From Prochilodus magdalenae (taxonomy: Eukaryota; Chordata; Actinopteri; Characiformes; Prochilodontidae): a DNA stretch of 64,000 nt. The position numbers and the translations under genes are program-made. Under the pieces are notes generated by a model that worked only from the letters and a program-made list of their open reading frames with translations, had not been told where the DNA came from and searched no databases. Shown here in pieces: positions 25,968 to 36,114 of the stretch (position 1 is its first letter; every line of letters begins with the position of its first letter). The DNA lies in assembly GCA_024036415.1 (NCBI GenBank), contig JAMWET010000673.1, forward strand, positions 1-64,000, in the 5' to 3' direction.

Positions 25968-26997
25968 CCTAGAGCCGTTTGGGGGCCACTTGTTTCAGAC
26001 AGTAGCTATAGAATAACCCCACTGCTGAATGTCACCCAAGCACACAAGGAGATGCATGCCCAACACTGCACAGTCCTCTCCCTTAGAATGAATTTCACCA
26101 ATGTCATTGTTGTGCTAAGGACTACGCATTGCCAAGAAGGCACACTGATGTGACTTTGCATAATTTGAATAATGCCATTCATGGAAATGTGCCGGGTGCT
26201 GAAACATTAATGGGCTCTGGAATAACACAACAGCATCTCATTTAAAACCTCTTTGTCTCTCCTGTTTTTCCTCCAGCGCAGATGAACCTACTGCATCTGT
26301 GTCACCTTTTTAATGACTCCAGCACTTTATCCCCCCATCCGCCCCTGCCCCCCACCCTCAACTGTAGCAGCAATCTTCATTAAGGCCCCGAATAAAAGGA
26401 ACAGCCTTACAGCAGAAAACCCAAAGTCGAAATGTCTGTTTGTGGAGCGCAGTGCAGAGCTGAGCTGCTGCAGCGGGAGGTCGGATTTGTTGGTTAAACC
26501 TCGAATCAATATTTCAGTAGCTAAAAGAAGAGAGAGAGGGAGAGAGAGAGGGAGAGAGAGATGCTGGGTTGCATTTTTTCTTTTTCATGTGATCCGCATG
26601 CTTAATAATTCATTCCGTCATAAAGGTACGATCTGCTAAAGTAAATATGAGCTGCGGTTCGGCGTGTATGATCGAGAAGAAGTCAAATTCTGTTTGTTCA
26701 AAACATAATTTCAGAGCCAGTGGAGGGAGAAGCGCGTATGAGCGCTGACACTAAGCTGAAAATCAGTTTCAGTTCTGAGGTTAAATATCCGTATTTGAGA
26801 GCTGTCTCAAACCCAAACGTTCTCTTTTGCTTCAGCGATGGAAACTGTGCGGTTGGCTACGCCTCTAATTCTGTTCATAAAGCTGATGCAAATTCAGCAT
26901 CTTATGTGTGCATAACCTCTGGCCATGCAACTCACTAAACCTACTATAAACCTGGGCTGAAAAATGGTGCTGCAGTCACGGTGGTGGACATCGTCTT
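25968..26997. other. No gene recognised
   Basis: Contains a GA-rich tract at 26528-26561. Short ORFs (26313-26639, 26720-26938) show no known domain. Confidence 0.4.
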
Positions 26998-27585
26998 TGC
27001 TGCACCCAGAACGAATCAACCGACGGGAATGAAACTTGGTGGGTATGTTTGACGCTTAGCACTCCATGAGTCATCCTGGCAGACGGCTGCACCATGCAGG
27101 ACTACATGCACACAGACCGTTACCACGACTGTCCTTAACACCACGTCACCGTCACCAAAGACTGCAGTGGTGTCGGAATGGCAGCGGGTCATCTTCAATG
27201 ACGAGTCCCGCTTTAGTCTTGGTGACGCCCAACGAATCCGTGTGTGGAGGAACCGTGGTCAGCACCAAGATGAACGGTTTGTTGTCACACGTCCAGAAGG
27301 CCTGGTGTCACTCCACCTCCACCCCTACCGCACCATCTGCAGGAACTGTGTGAGGATGTTCAAGCTGCATGGGATGGATTATCACAGGACACCATTAGGA
27401 ACCTCTACAGCTCCATACCGAGACGTCTGGCGTGTTGGGTTAGCAAACACGGCGGCCCGACGCCATACTGAGAGACAGACTTCTGTATGTGTAGCTCAAT
27501 AAATATTGATCATATCAGTCTAAATTTATCATCAGTTATTGATCCTGGTCACCTTTATCTTCCTTCCCAACACCACCACACTCCC
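26998..27585 (+). mobile_element. Deleted Tc1-like transposon (T1), near full-length copy
   Basis: The 5' end TGCACCCAGAACGAATCAAC and the 3' end at 'CACCTTTATCTTCCTTCCCA' bracket transposase remnants. The reading frame at 27167 gives FNDESRFSLG, then RIRVWRNRGQHQDERFV and TRPEG, the region around the first catalytic Asp of a Tc1 transposase. It then passes straight into a frame-shifted C-terminal segment (LQELCEDVQAAWDGLSQD). The central domain carrying the second Asp and the Glu is absent, so the copy cannot encode an active enzyme. The same junction occurs at 33602 and 43276. Confidence 0.8.
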
Positions 27586-27814
27586 ATATTTCCTTGTGTG
27601 ATTATGAACATTTATACACTGTTACAAAGGCTGGTATCATAAAGCGTTTTAAAGGCCTTATAGATCATGAATGCTGTTATAATGCAGTTACGTGAAAGTG
27701 TTACTTAATGTATAAGTATAGATACATCAGAGTAAAAAACAGATTTGAATGGAATACATTAAGTGGCCTTTCTTTTGTTCAGTGCGGATCATGATCAACA
27801 AATACAGAGGAAAG

Positions 27815-28062
27815 TAAAAAAAAAATAAAAATAATATAAAAAATATAATATAAATAATATAAAAAATACATGTAAATATAAATAAATAAATGTAAATATA
27901 AACAAATAAATAAACAAACACATTTAAATAAATACATTTAAATAAATAAATAAATAAATAAATACATAAATAATATACAAATAAATACATTTTAAAAAAT
28001 GTAAATAAATAAATGTAAATATAAACAAACAAACAAAAAAAATAAATAAATAAATAAAATAA
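27815..28062. repeat. A/T-rich (AAAT)n-like low-complexity tract
   Basis: Imperfect TAAA/AAATA/AAAC repeats. The 121-aa minus-strand ORF consists of Tyr/Phe/Leu/Ile runs and is an artefact. Confidence 0.9.
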
Positions 28063-28900
28063 CTGATGCATCGAGCTCCGAGTTGTATGCACTTCGGAAT
28101 CCAGTGAATAGGGGTGGTAGGAAGTTGCTCAGTCCGTTGCCTCGCCATCCATCGAGATTACACCACCAATTAGTCTGCAGTTTCCTAACATTCAGCCTTC
28201 AAAGCAGAGAAGCTGCAGCTTTTATTCCTCCACATCAAAGGCTATTACTCTTTCTTTGCTCTCTTCAAATCAACATCTAGCCCCGGGATCTCTGAGCTTC
28301 CCCTCTCTCGTCCCTCCCCACCCGAAGCAGAGCGAGGCTTTGAGTCGGATCGTAATGAAAGCAGTCATGGAATCCAAAGACTTGAGAGAGGAGATGCTGT
28401 TTGCACCCCAGAGATGTCAAATTGTTTATTGTTTTTCCTGCCTCGCTCCTGTCTTTACGTACCCATGCTTATTATTCTGCAACAACATGTGAAGCGCAAA
28501 TCAGAAGCAACCATAGACACCCCCGCTCCAGCCCCCCCATGCTCTCTTTTGCAGATGAAGCAGTTCTGTAGTGCGTATGCCACATATTAAAAACAGATGA
28601 TTAGAGTTAATGTACTGTAGTGTAGTATAAGGTATGCTAGGGCTGAGGATCTCTTGGCCTGGGGTTATGATAATCAGAGGTTAGGATTAAAGAGACCGAG
28701 TAGAGTTCGCAAAAGCGTCTCAGAATAGAAATGGGCCAAGGGGCGCTTAGAAATCGTCCCACTTGCTCATATGAGGAGCAAGCAATGCACTCCAATAATA
28801 AACTCACCCCCAAATATACCAGACATTCTGAATTCCAAGCGTGTTCAATAAGGCCATGCTGTCCGAATCCGTCACATTAGGGTTTCTTCATTTCTTAATA
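28063..28900. other. No gene recognised
   Basis: Nothing supportable. Two short plus-strand ORFs lack domains. Confidence 0.4.
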
Positions 28901-29392
28901 CACCACCACTCAAAAGTTTGGACACGCCCCTCTAACTGGATGGTGTTGGCGATCTTATAGTCTCTACAGTCGTACACTGAACAGCTCCACCTGCTGAGAG
29001 TCTGAACCAGTCCATATCCTGATACACCACATCTACTCCTGATGTACACAGTATGGTACTCCTCCATATCTCCACCTCTAATATATATTTAGTGGTGTAA
29101 AAACTTTGATCTCTTTTTCTGCACAGTGTAAAAGCTCTAGCTCTCCTTTCAGGTTAGTGAATATTCATGATGGACCGACCAATAGAATCGCTCCAAACCT
29201 GCTTAGTAATAAACCTTGTTCTATCAGCTCCACTGCAGGGTAAGGAAGCTGCTCCATCCTCCTGTACAGCTCCACTCTGGAGGATTTAAGGTGGACTGGA
29301 TAATTCCATCAGTGCTAGTTTATAGTTTGCATTAAGATCACCAGACGGAGAACCTGCTATGAGGAGCTGTGCCTGACGTCTGACTGGTGGTG
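28901..29392. mobile_element. 492-bp nonautonomous element with Tc1-style ends
   Basis: The left end CACCACCACTCAAAAGTTTG follows a TA. The right end TGACTGGTGGTG precedes a TA. The ends are inverted relative to each other over about 12 bp. The left end resembles a widespread fish Tc1-like terminal sequence ('CACCACTCAAAAGTTTGGACAC'). There is no transposase inside. Confidence 0.55.
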
Positions 29393-29473
29393 TATACCCA
29401 TTTGTACCAGTTTTGGATATAGCTCTAGAGATAATAACAGCACACATGCAATAGAACACCTGTACCTGATCAG

Positions 29474-29909
29474 TGTCTCTAGGTGTACAGGTTCTGGGTT
29501 TGTGTTGGTTCTGTTTGATTCTCTACACTACTGGAACCATGTCTCCCAAACTCCAGATCAGATATTGTATTAGATCTGTGTATTTAGAAAATCACTAATG
29601 ACCTCCAGAAGCCTGTTTTTAGAACCATGCTCGCTGTGCGTTTCACCCCAGCCACCGCTCGCCAGTCTCTCTGTAGGTCACTCGAGGTCATCTTACGGTG
29701 GGTAAGGGACATTGGAATGAGGTGACGCTCATCACGGTCAGTAGAGAGTGGGTTTGGCCCTCTGCCAGTCTGTAGCTGTGTTGTCCTGTGTGTTTGCTGC
29801 TGGACCTTGTTCTTATGAACCAGACGCTCACTGTATCTGCCAGTAAAGCTAGAACCCAACCTTCGGTTCCTCACTGAGAACCTGCTGTACATGTGGAGAT
29901 GCTGATTGA
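29474..29909 (-). mobile_element. Tc1-like transposase N-terminal fragment, inverted-repeat arm 1
   Basis: On the minus strand this encodes 'RNRRLGSSFTGRYSERLVHK' and, downstream, 'GPNPLSTDRDERHLIPMSLT', 'RKMTSSDLQRDWRAVAGVKR' and 'TASMVLKTGFW'. This resembles the two helix-turn-helix DNA-binding modules of Tc1-like transposases. No catalytic domain follows. The same 436-bp sequence recurs inverted at 32033-32474 and partly at 53463-53606. Confidence 0.65.
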
Positions 29910-30431
29910 AGAAGAAACTGGAGTGGGCTCTGATTTATTTCCAGAGCTGTATTCCTTAAAAATCCTACAATGTGATTTACAGCAGAGGGAATGGAACCGA
30001 CTTTGTCTATTTGGTTCTGGTATGTTTGGTTCTCCCGGTTGCTGTAAGCAGTGGTAAGCTTGTCTGCAGTGAGCCATTTCAGACCAAACCACTCGGGATG
30101 ACTCTGTTTACACTGCAGTGATTCAGTTGTGCAAACATGCTGGACTGTACATCCGAAGCCAAGAACCATTAAGAGCCATTATTTTCATAATTAAGATTAT
30201 TACTGTTTCCCATTCCATCGTCAGGGCTCTTAAAGCTCCGGTTTTAAATGATGAGGGTTTTAAAGGCAGAGATAACACAGTTAAGATCTCTATCAGCTCT
30301 CCAGCATGTTCACATTGTACTTTTGTCTCTCGTCTCCATCAATCTTCTTCCTTAATTAACAAAATCAGATGAGGCTAATTGCTCTTCATGAACTACAAGG
30401 TTGTCATTGAAACCCCCACCCCCCACCCCCC

Positions 30432-30432
<1 letters not shown>
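29910..30432. other. Spacer of the inverted repeat, no gene recognised
   Basis: ORFs at 29849-30169 and 30118-30372 have no identifiable domain. Confidence 0.4.

Positions 30433-30464
<32 letters not shown>
30433..30464 (+). repeat. (CA)n microsatellite
   Basis: About 15 CA units following a C-rich stretch. Confidence 0.9.
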
Positions 30465-30589
30465 CTCCAGGATGTGTGAGACTGGAACTGATTTATCGGT
30501 GGGGAAAATGGGATGAAGTGAAGGAACTAAACTTCTGGCGTATTTGGACGTGTGTCCCCTGAGAGGCGACAGTGTTGGAGTCCAGGCTG

Positions 30590-31130
30590 AGTGTATGTGT
30601 GTATTCTGGCAAGTGTATGCACAGTGTATGGGTGTGTCAGTGTGTCTTTGTGTGTGTGTGTGAGTGTGTGTGTAAGAGTGTGTGTGTGTTTGTGTGGGGG
30701 TGTGCACTTTTAGAACCACTCCTCACTCCTATTTGTGAGATTGCACCTGGTGGCCAGGTGTTTTTGGAACAGCAGCTGCTTGTGTGTATGTGAGTGTGTG
30801 TGTGTATGTGTGTGTGGGTGTATGTGTCTGCCTGTGTGTGTAGGTGTGTGTGCGCTTTTAGAACTGCTCCTCACTGCCATTTGTGAGTTTGCACCTGGTG
30901 GCCAGGTGTTTTTTGAAACAACAGCTGTAACTGTAAGTATGCGTGTGTGCGTGTGTGTGTATGTGTGTGTGCGTGTGTGTGTATGTGTGTATGTGTGTGT
31001 GTGTGGGGGGTGTGTGTATATGTGTGTGTGTGTGGGGGGTGTGTGTATATGTGTGTGTGTGTGTGTATGTGAGTATGTGTGTGTGTGTGTGTGTGTGTGT
31101 ATGTGAGTATGTGTGTGTGTGCGTGTGTGT

Positions 31131-31209
<79 letters not shown>

Positions 31210-31226
31210 TGTGTGTGGGGGTGTGC
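30590..31226 (+). repeat. GT-rich array with an embedded duplicated 72-bp segment
   Basis: TG repeats dominate. A non-repetitive block containing 'TTGCACCTGGTGGCCAGGTG' occurs twice, at 30706-30780 and 30850-30927, so a unit of about 144 bp was duplicated inside the microsatellite. ORFs in either strand are artefacts. Confidence 0.9.
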
Positions 31227-31489
31227 ATGCTGTGCTTATGTTCTCCTCCTCAGGATCCCACTCTTTTATTTTTCACCACTGAACTGCTTGTCATGAACTG
31301 CTGCAGGGCGTGTTGTGCTCCCTCACTAGTGCACGTGTCACTACCCTTTGATGCGTAAAGAAAAAGAGAGCTAGTTCTGCCTTTAACCTACTCTTCTTCT
31401 TTAAAGAGGATGGTGATGTATTTATATGGGTAGTTTACACTACAAAAATATATATATATTGGCAGAAATAAAAAAAATGAAAATGATCT

Positions 31490-31930
31490 TATATCTAGTT
31501 GATATTTCAGAACATTCTCATTTTGAGGTTGTTGTAAGCTCTTTTTAACCTACTCTAGGACAGTTTTGGGTTATTTAACTTTTCCTGTTAGAAGTGATTT
31601 TAGTAAGTCAAATTTATTTTGGCTGATAATTTTACTTATGTTTAGAAATTAGTTTGAAACAGACCAAAGTATCTGCCAGTATAGTAAACTCCCACTGGCA
31701 ATTTTTTTTTTCTCCATTGTATTGTTAGGGAGCTCGGCTTGTTTCAAACCAAACCGTGTCTTAAAATAAATAAGTATCTGGCAGTATATTGAGAAACTTG
31801 GGCGTGCTAAATTCAAGTGAATGTTCTCACCATACTGGCAGATAATTTTGCTTAATTTGAGGAAATGCATTTGAAACAAGACAAATTATTTGGCAGTTTA
31901 GTGAGACAATTAGATTTGGCTTACTAAAAT
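31490..31930 (+). repeat. Dispersed repeat with ATACTGGCA/TGCCAGTAT ends, copy 3
   Basis: 'CATTTTGAGGTTGTTGTAAG', 'AAGTGATTTTAGTAAGTCAA', 'AAAGTATCTGCCAGTATAGT' and the inverse 'CACCATACTGGCAGATAATT' occur here, some more than once. This looks like one element inserted in or duplicated next to another. Confidence 0.5.
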
Positions 31931-32032
31931 CAACTAACAAACCCCAGGATTCTAACCCCAGTCTCCCACATGTGGTGGTGGCTCCCTGGCAGTTAGTGGT
32001 TTTATCCGCTACACCAACCACCAAATACTCAA

Positions 32033-32474
32033 ATCAGCATCTCCACATGTACAGCAGGTTCTTAGTGAGGAACCGAAGGTTGGGTTCTAGCTTTACTGCC
32101 AGATACAGTGAGAGTCTGGTTCATAAGAACAAGGTCCAGCAGCAAACACACAGGACAACACAGCTACAGACTGGCAGAGGGCCAAACCCCCTCTCTACTG
32201 ACCGTGATGAGCGCCACCTCATTCCAATGTCCCTTACCCACCGTAAGATGACCTCGAGTGACCTACAGAGAGACTGGCGAGCGGTGGCTGGGGTGAAACG
32301 CACAGCAAGCATGGTTCTAAAAACAGGCTTCTGGAGGTCATTAGTGATTTTCTAAATACACAGATCTAATACAATATCTGATCTGGAGTTTGGGAGACAT
32401 GGTTCCAGTAGTGTAGAGAATCAAACAGAACCAACACAAACCCAGAACCTGTACACCTAGAGATACTGATCTTC
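32033..32474 (+). mobile_element. Tc1-like transposase N-terminal fragment, inverted-repeat arm 2
   Basis: Near-identical reverse complement of 29474-29909. The plus-strand frame gives RNRRLGSSFTARYSESLVHK, then GPNPLSTDRDERHLIPMSLT. Only the DNA-binding part of a transposase is represented. The few mismatches to the other arm suggest recent origin or ongoing homogenisation. Confidence 0.65.
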
Positions 32475-32545
32475 AGGTGGGCTCTTAAAACCTTTTTCAG
32501 AACTGTATATATATGTGTGTGTATATACATATATATATATATATA

Positions 32546-33149
32546 GTTTATTTGCTTCTTTCATGTAGGGATAGCAACCCTGATAGCATACAGGAAATCT
32601 CTGATTCTATTTTCCTACATGCTCGACATGCCCACGTTCCACTGCCTCTGGGGACAGGGCCAAAATCTCTAAATGTATTGTCCATTAATACATTAGGTAA
32701 GCTACGGTTAATGGACTAAAGGAAATGAAATTTGTGTGTGTATATCTTGTGTGGTTTTGTCTGTGTCTGCACAATGCAGCACCCGGAGAAATGTCCCTCT
32801 CCGCTCAAACAATGGGTCCCTTCTCCTTTTAAGCCCAAAGAGGAGTATCAGTATTCATAGGGAGTACAAGGTGATGTTCTTACAGTGACCTCTGATATTA
32901 CTGAGGAGAAACTAGAGCAATTCCTCTAACTAGAAAGAATCTTTATAATAGGAGGAGAAGGGAGCGGTGCTTGACCTTCTGCAGGAGAGAAGCCAAACAT
33001 CCTCTAAAGCTATGATACTGTACCAGCTGAGAAAGGGACGTGGCTTTGGAATGTAATTAGACTGCCCTGACCTTCAAAGCTTTTACAGGAATGATTGTCT
33101 TTGTGAACAAGTGAAACACTATAATACATTTCCACTGAAAACAGGTATG
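32546..33149. other. No gene recognised
   Basis: No defensible ORF. Short TA tract just before, at 32506-32545. Confidence 0.4.
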
Positions 33150-33150
33150 C

Positions 33151-33348
33151 TTATACACTGACATAGTCAGGGGATAGCTGTGGGGATGGCTTGGGAACCC
33201 CCACACCAGTGTAGGTAAGCTTGTGAATGAAGAACACTGGCATGCTCATGGCAAGGATTTTAAACATGGCATGATAGTGGAATGCCTCGATTGGGCTCAT
33301 GTTGGGTGAATGTACAGGCCACACCAGGCAGCTTGGGCCTGATGGCAC
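33151..33348 (-). pseudogene. Tc1-like transposase fragment, decayed
   Basis: The minus-strand frame contains CLVWPVHSPNMSPIEAFHYH. This resembles the W-P-x-x-S-P-D-x-x-P-I-E block around the third catalytic residue of Tc1 transposases, here with Asn for Asp. Nothing upstream or downstream extends it convincingly. Confidence 0.4.
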
Positions 33349-33601
33349 GGTGCATCAACTAGCTTGAATATCCCTTCATAGTCGGCACTGGTCAATGATG
33401 TTTATCGGTGGACCAGTGGACCGCAGCCATGCCCTAAGAACAATGCCCACACCGGGATGGAACCACCACCAGCCTGTACAGTACCTTGCTGACAACTGTG
33501 GTCCATGGCTTCATGGGGTCTCCACCACGTACCACATTAAACTCTGTAGTGTAAATTTTCAAGGTTCTAAATCTTATTGCCACATGCTCAGATAAACAAG
33601 C

Positions 33602-34072
33602 ATGAGTCATCCTGTTAGTGCAGCATCACTGGCAGGCGGCTGCACCATGCAGGACCTGGACGGTTACCACGACTGTCCTTAACACCACGTCACCGTCACC
33701 CAAGACTGCAGTGGTGTCGTACCAGACTGTCATGGAGTGACTCAGAATGGCATCTTCAGTGACGAGTCCCGCTTTAGTCTTGGTGGAGACGACCAACGAA
33801 TCCGTGTGTGGAGGCACCGTGGTCAGCACCAAGATGAATGGTTTGTTGCCACACGTCCAGAAGGCCTGGTGTCACTCCACCTCCACCCCTACCGCACCAT
33901 CTGCAGGAGCTGTGTGAGGATGTTCAAGCTGCATGGGATGGATTATCACAGGACACCATTAGGAACCTCTACAGCTCCATACCGAGACGTCTGGCGTGTT
34001 GGGTTAGCAAACACGGCGGCCCGACGCCATACTGAGAGACAGACTTCTGTATGTGTAGCTCAATAAATATTG
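33602..34072 (+). mobile_element. Deleted Tc1-like transposon (T1), copy with intact junction
   Basis: The frame at 33737 gives FSDESRFSLGGDDQRIRVWR, HRGQHQDEWFVATRPEG and then shifted sequence. The overlapping frame at 33838 gives HHLQELCEDVQAAWDGLSQD, TIRNLYSSIPRRLACWVSKH and GGPTPY. These are the N- and C-terminal flanks of a Tc1 catalytic domain whose middle is deleted at the same place as in the 26998 and 43276 copies. Both termini are trimmed here: no TGCACCC ends. Confidence 0.75.
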
Positions 34073-34689
34073 CCCGTATGATTATCAGTATGTATACCTT
34101 CTATAAGACCGAGGGCTGAGAATAAACTACATTACTGGCTGTTTAAATGAGCTACTTGTAAAGCAGCCTGTGATCTGTTATGTGATAACCTCACTCTTGC
34201 TTGCTGAAGGATGGAAGTTCTCACAGTTCGAGGAGTTTGGGTATATGGCTTCAGGCAAGCTGCTCTGTTTCTTCTGTGAGCGTATGGTGTGTGCTGGATG
34301 TTGCACACAGAGGCCAAGTCACATTTGTCCTGGAGTAACTTTGCAGAATCCGCTGGATTGCGAAACGGAGTTAACTGGCTTTTCACTGGCCCGCCGCCCA
34401 CTACCTCTTTTGTAACGCGCTCCGTGATGGATGATAGTTGCGTGTTAGCTGATATGAGTGGTGATTTTGCAAGTCGGATTTATCTGGAGTAAGGTTAATG
34501 GGGTGACACTTTGTTTGGAGTGGTGTGTTTTAGATGAAGTAGATACTCAACAGTCTCTCAGTAACATAACAACAACATACACGTTAGGGAGATCAGCAGC
34601 AGTCTGTTAATAACTGCATAAATCCCAGTTATTAATAATCAGCATTAGGGCCAGTGTGAGATTTAGGATTTGATTTTGGGTTAAGGTTA
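34073..34689. other. No gene recognised
   Basis: Overlapping short ORFs on both strands (34132-34492), none with a known domain. Confidence 0.4.
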
Positions 34690-35540
34690 GGATTAGGGTT
34701 TTTTTTGGGGTTATGGTGAGGTTATAGGTTAGGATTAGGATAAGGTTTTGGGTTGGGGCAAGTGTTGGGATTAAGTTTTGGGATGTGGTTAGGGTTAGGA
34801 CTAGGTTTTAGGTTGAGGTTAGGGTTAAGTTATGGGTTAGGCTCAGGGTTAGGTTTTGGGTTAGATTTAGAGTTAGATTATGTGATTTTGTGTTGAGTCT
34901 AGGATTAGTTTTTGTGTTGGGGCAAGTGTTGGGATTAAGTTTTGGGATGTGGTTAGGGTTAGGACTAGGTTTTAGGTTGAGGTTAGGGTTAAGTTATGGG
35001 TTAGGCTCAGGGTTAGGTTTTGGGTTAGATTTAGAGTTAGATTAGATTTTGTGTTGAGTCTAGGATTAGTTTTTGTGTTGAGATTAGGATTAGGATTAGA
35101 TTTTGGGATGAGGTTAGGGTTAGGTTTAGGTTTTGGGCTAAGGTTAAGATTGAGTTCAGGTTTTGTGTTGAGGCTAGGATTAGTTTTTGTGTTGAGGTTA
35201 GGTTTAGGATTAGATTTTGGTATGAGGTTAGTATTAGGTTTTGGTTTGAGGTTAGGATTAAGTTTAGTTTTTGGGTTGAGGTTAGGATTAGGATTAGTTT
35301 TTGGGTTGAGGTTAGGGTTGGGTTTTGGGATGAGGATAGGATTAGGATTAGTTTTTGTGTTGAGGTTAAATTTAGGTTTTGGGTTGAGGTTAAGATTGAG
35401 TTTAGATTTTGTGTTGAGGCTAGGATAAGTTTTTGTGTTGAGGTTAGTTTTGGGTTGAGGTTAGGTTTAGGATTAGATTTTGGGATGAGGTTAGGATTAG
35501 TTTTGTTGTTGGGGTTCGGTTGAGGTTTTGGGCTTAGGTC
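34690..35540 (+). repeat. Degenerate telomere-like (TTAGGG-derived) array
   Basis: Variants of GGTTAGG, GGATTAGG and GGTTTTGGG fill about 850 bp with the G-rich strand on +. An inner block starting 'GGGGCAAGTGTTGGGATTAA' at 34755 is repeated at 34919, a direct duplication of about 164 bp. The ORFs here (125 aa plus, 205 aa minus) encode only Leu/Gly or Asn/Pro/Leu repeats and are not genes. Confidence 0.9.
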
Positions 35541-35719
35541 GGGGTATTTACCTTCTGTCTTCCATCCTCCAATGAAAGAGATGGAAGACCTCACCCGGAG
35601 CACTGATTCAGTCCAGGCTTGGACATTTTGTAGCGGAAGTCCACAGCCTTTCATTCTGCTTACTGTAGATTACAGTTGCAATGACTGAAGCCCCTGATTC
35701 CTGGTTTTGGCGTCTTCTT

Positions 35720-35731
35720 AGTTTCACTTCC
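35720..35731 (-). promoter_or_regulatory. ISRE/ETS-IRF composite-like site upstream of exon 1A
   Basis: The + strand reads AGTTTCACTTCC. The minus strand therefore has GGAAGTGAAACT, an exact match to the GGAANNGAAA composite bound by ETS-family/IRF pairs and close to an ISRE. It lies about 225 bp before the ATG at 35956. Sites at equivalent positions precede genes B and D. Confidence 0.5.
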
Positions 35732-35955
35732 CTTTTGTGATTTCTCACCGTGTGCTGGATACTGCGCATACAGCTTTATGGTTTAAGACAGTTTCGTTGT
35801 GAGATTAAGTGAAGCACAACACACATGGTAATATGTGATCTGTGTTTTTGTAATAGATGTAGAAACCCAGTTGAGTGATCTTTTGGGACGCCGCTCAGTC
35901 TAAATGGTTTACTAGCATTCAACGTCAAACCTAGATATCTACTAGAGAAGAAGAC

Positions 35956-35971
35956 ATGGCAGCTGCTACAG
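35956..35971 (+). CDS. Candidate first coding exon of a GIMAP-like gene (A)
   Basis: ATGGCAGCTGCTACAG followed at once by the donor GTGAGT encodes M-A-A-A-T and leaves phase 1. This is nearly the same as the first exons found before gene B (50908) and gene D (57587). Joining it to the main exon at 43838 and the last exon at 47312 gives an uninterrupted 220-codon frame. The implied intron is about 7.9 kb and contains the second 54-bp minisatellite, a Tc1-like element and the duplicated segment. An alternative is that this is an orphan exon of a lost copy and that gene A has no start of its own. Transcript data would decide. Confidence 0.5.
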
Positions 35972-36114
35972 GTGAGTGTTTTAGTGACATCTTACACTTG
36001 TGTTTCAGGTTTTTAAGATGGGATGAATAGTTAAATGAATAAGTAAACAAAAGATCAGATCCATTTCTTAAGATGTAAACAAATTGGTAGGCTCACTTCA
36101 CACTTCTTTTGTTT

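Noticed and set aside
27727..28148. Tyr/Phe-rich membrane-like proteins
   Set aside because: AT-rich TAAA/AAAT repeat translated. No independent support.
35037..35654. 205-codon Asn/Pro/Leu ORF and 125-codon plus-strand ORF
   Set aside because: Translation of the telomere-like array only.
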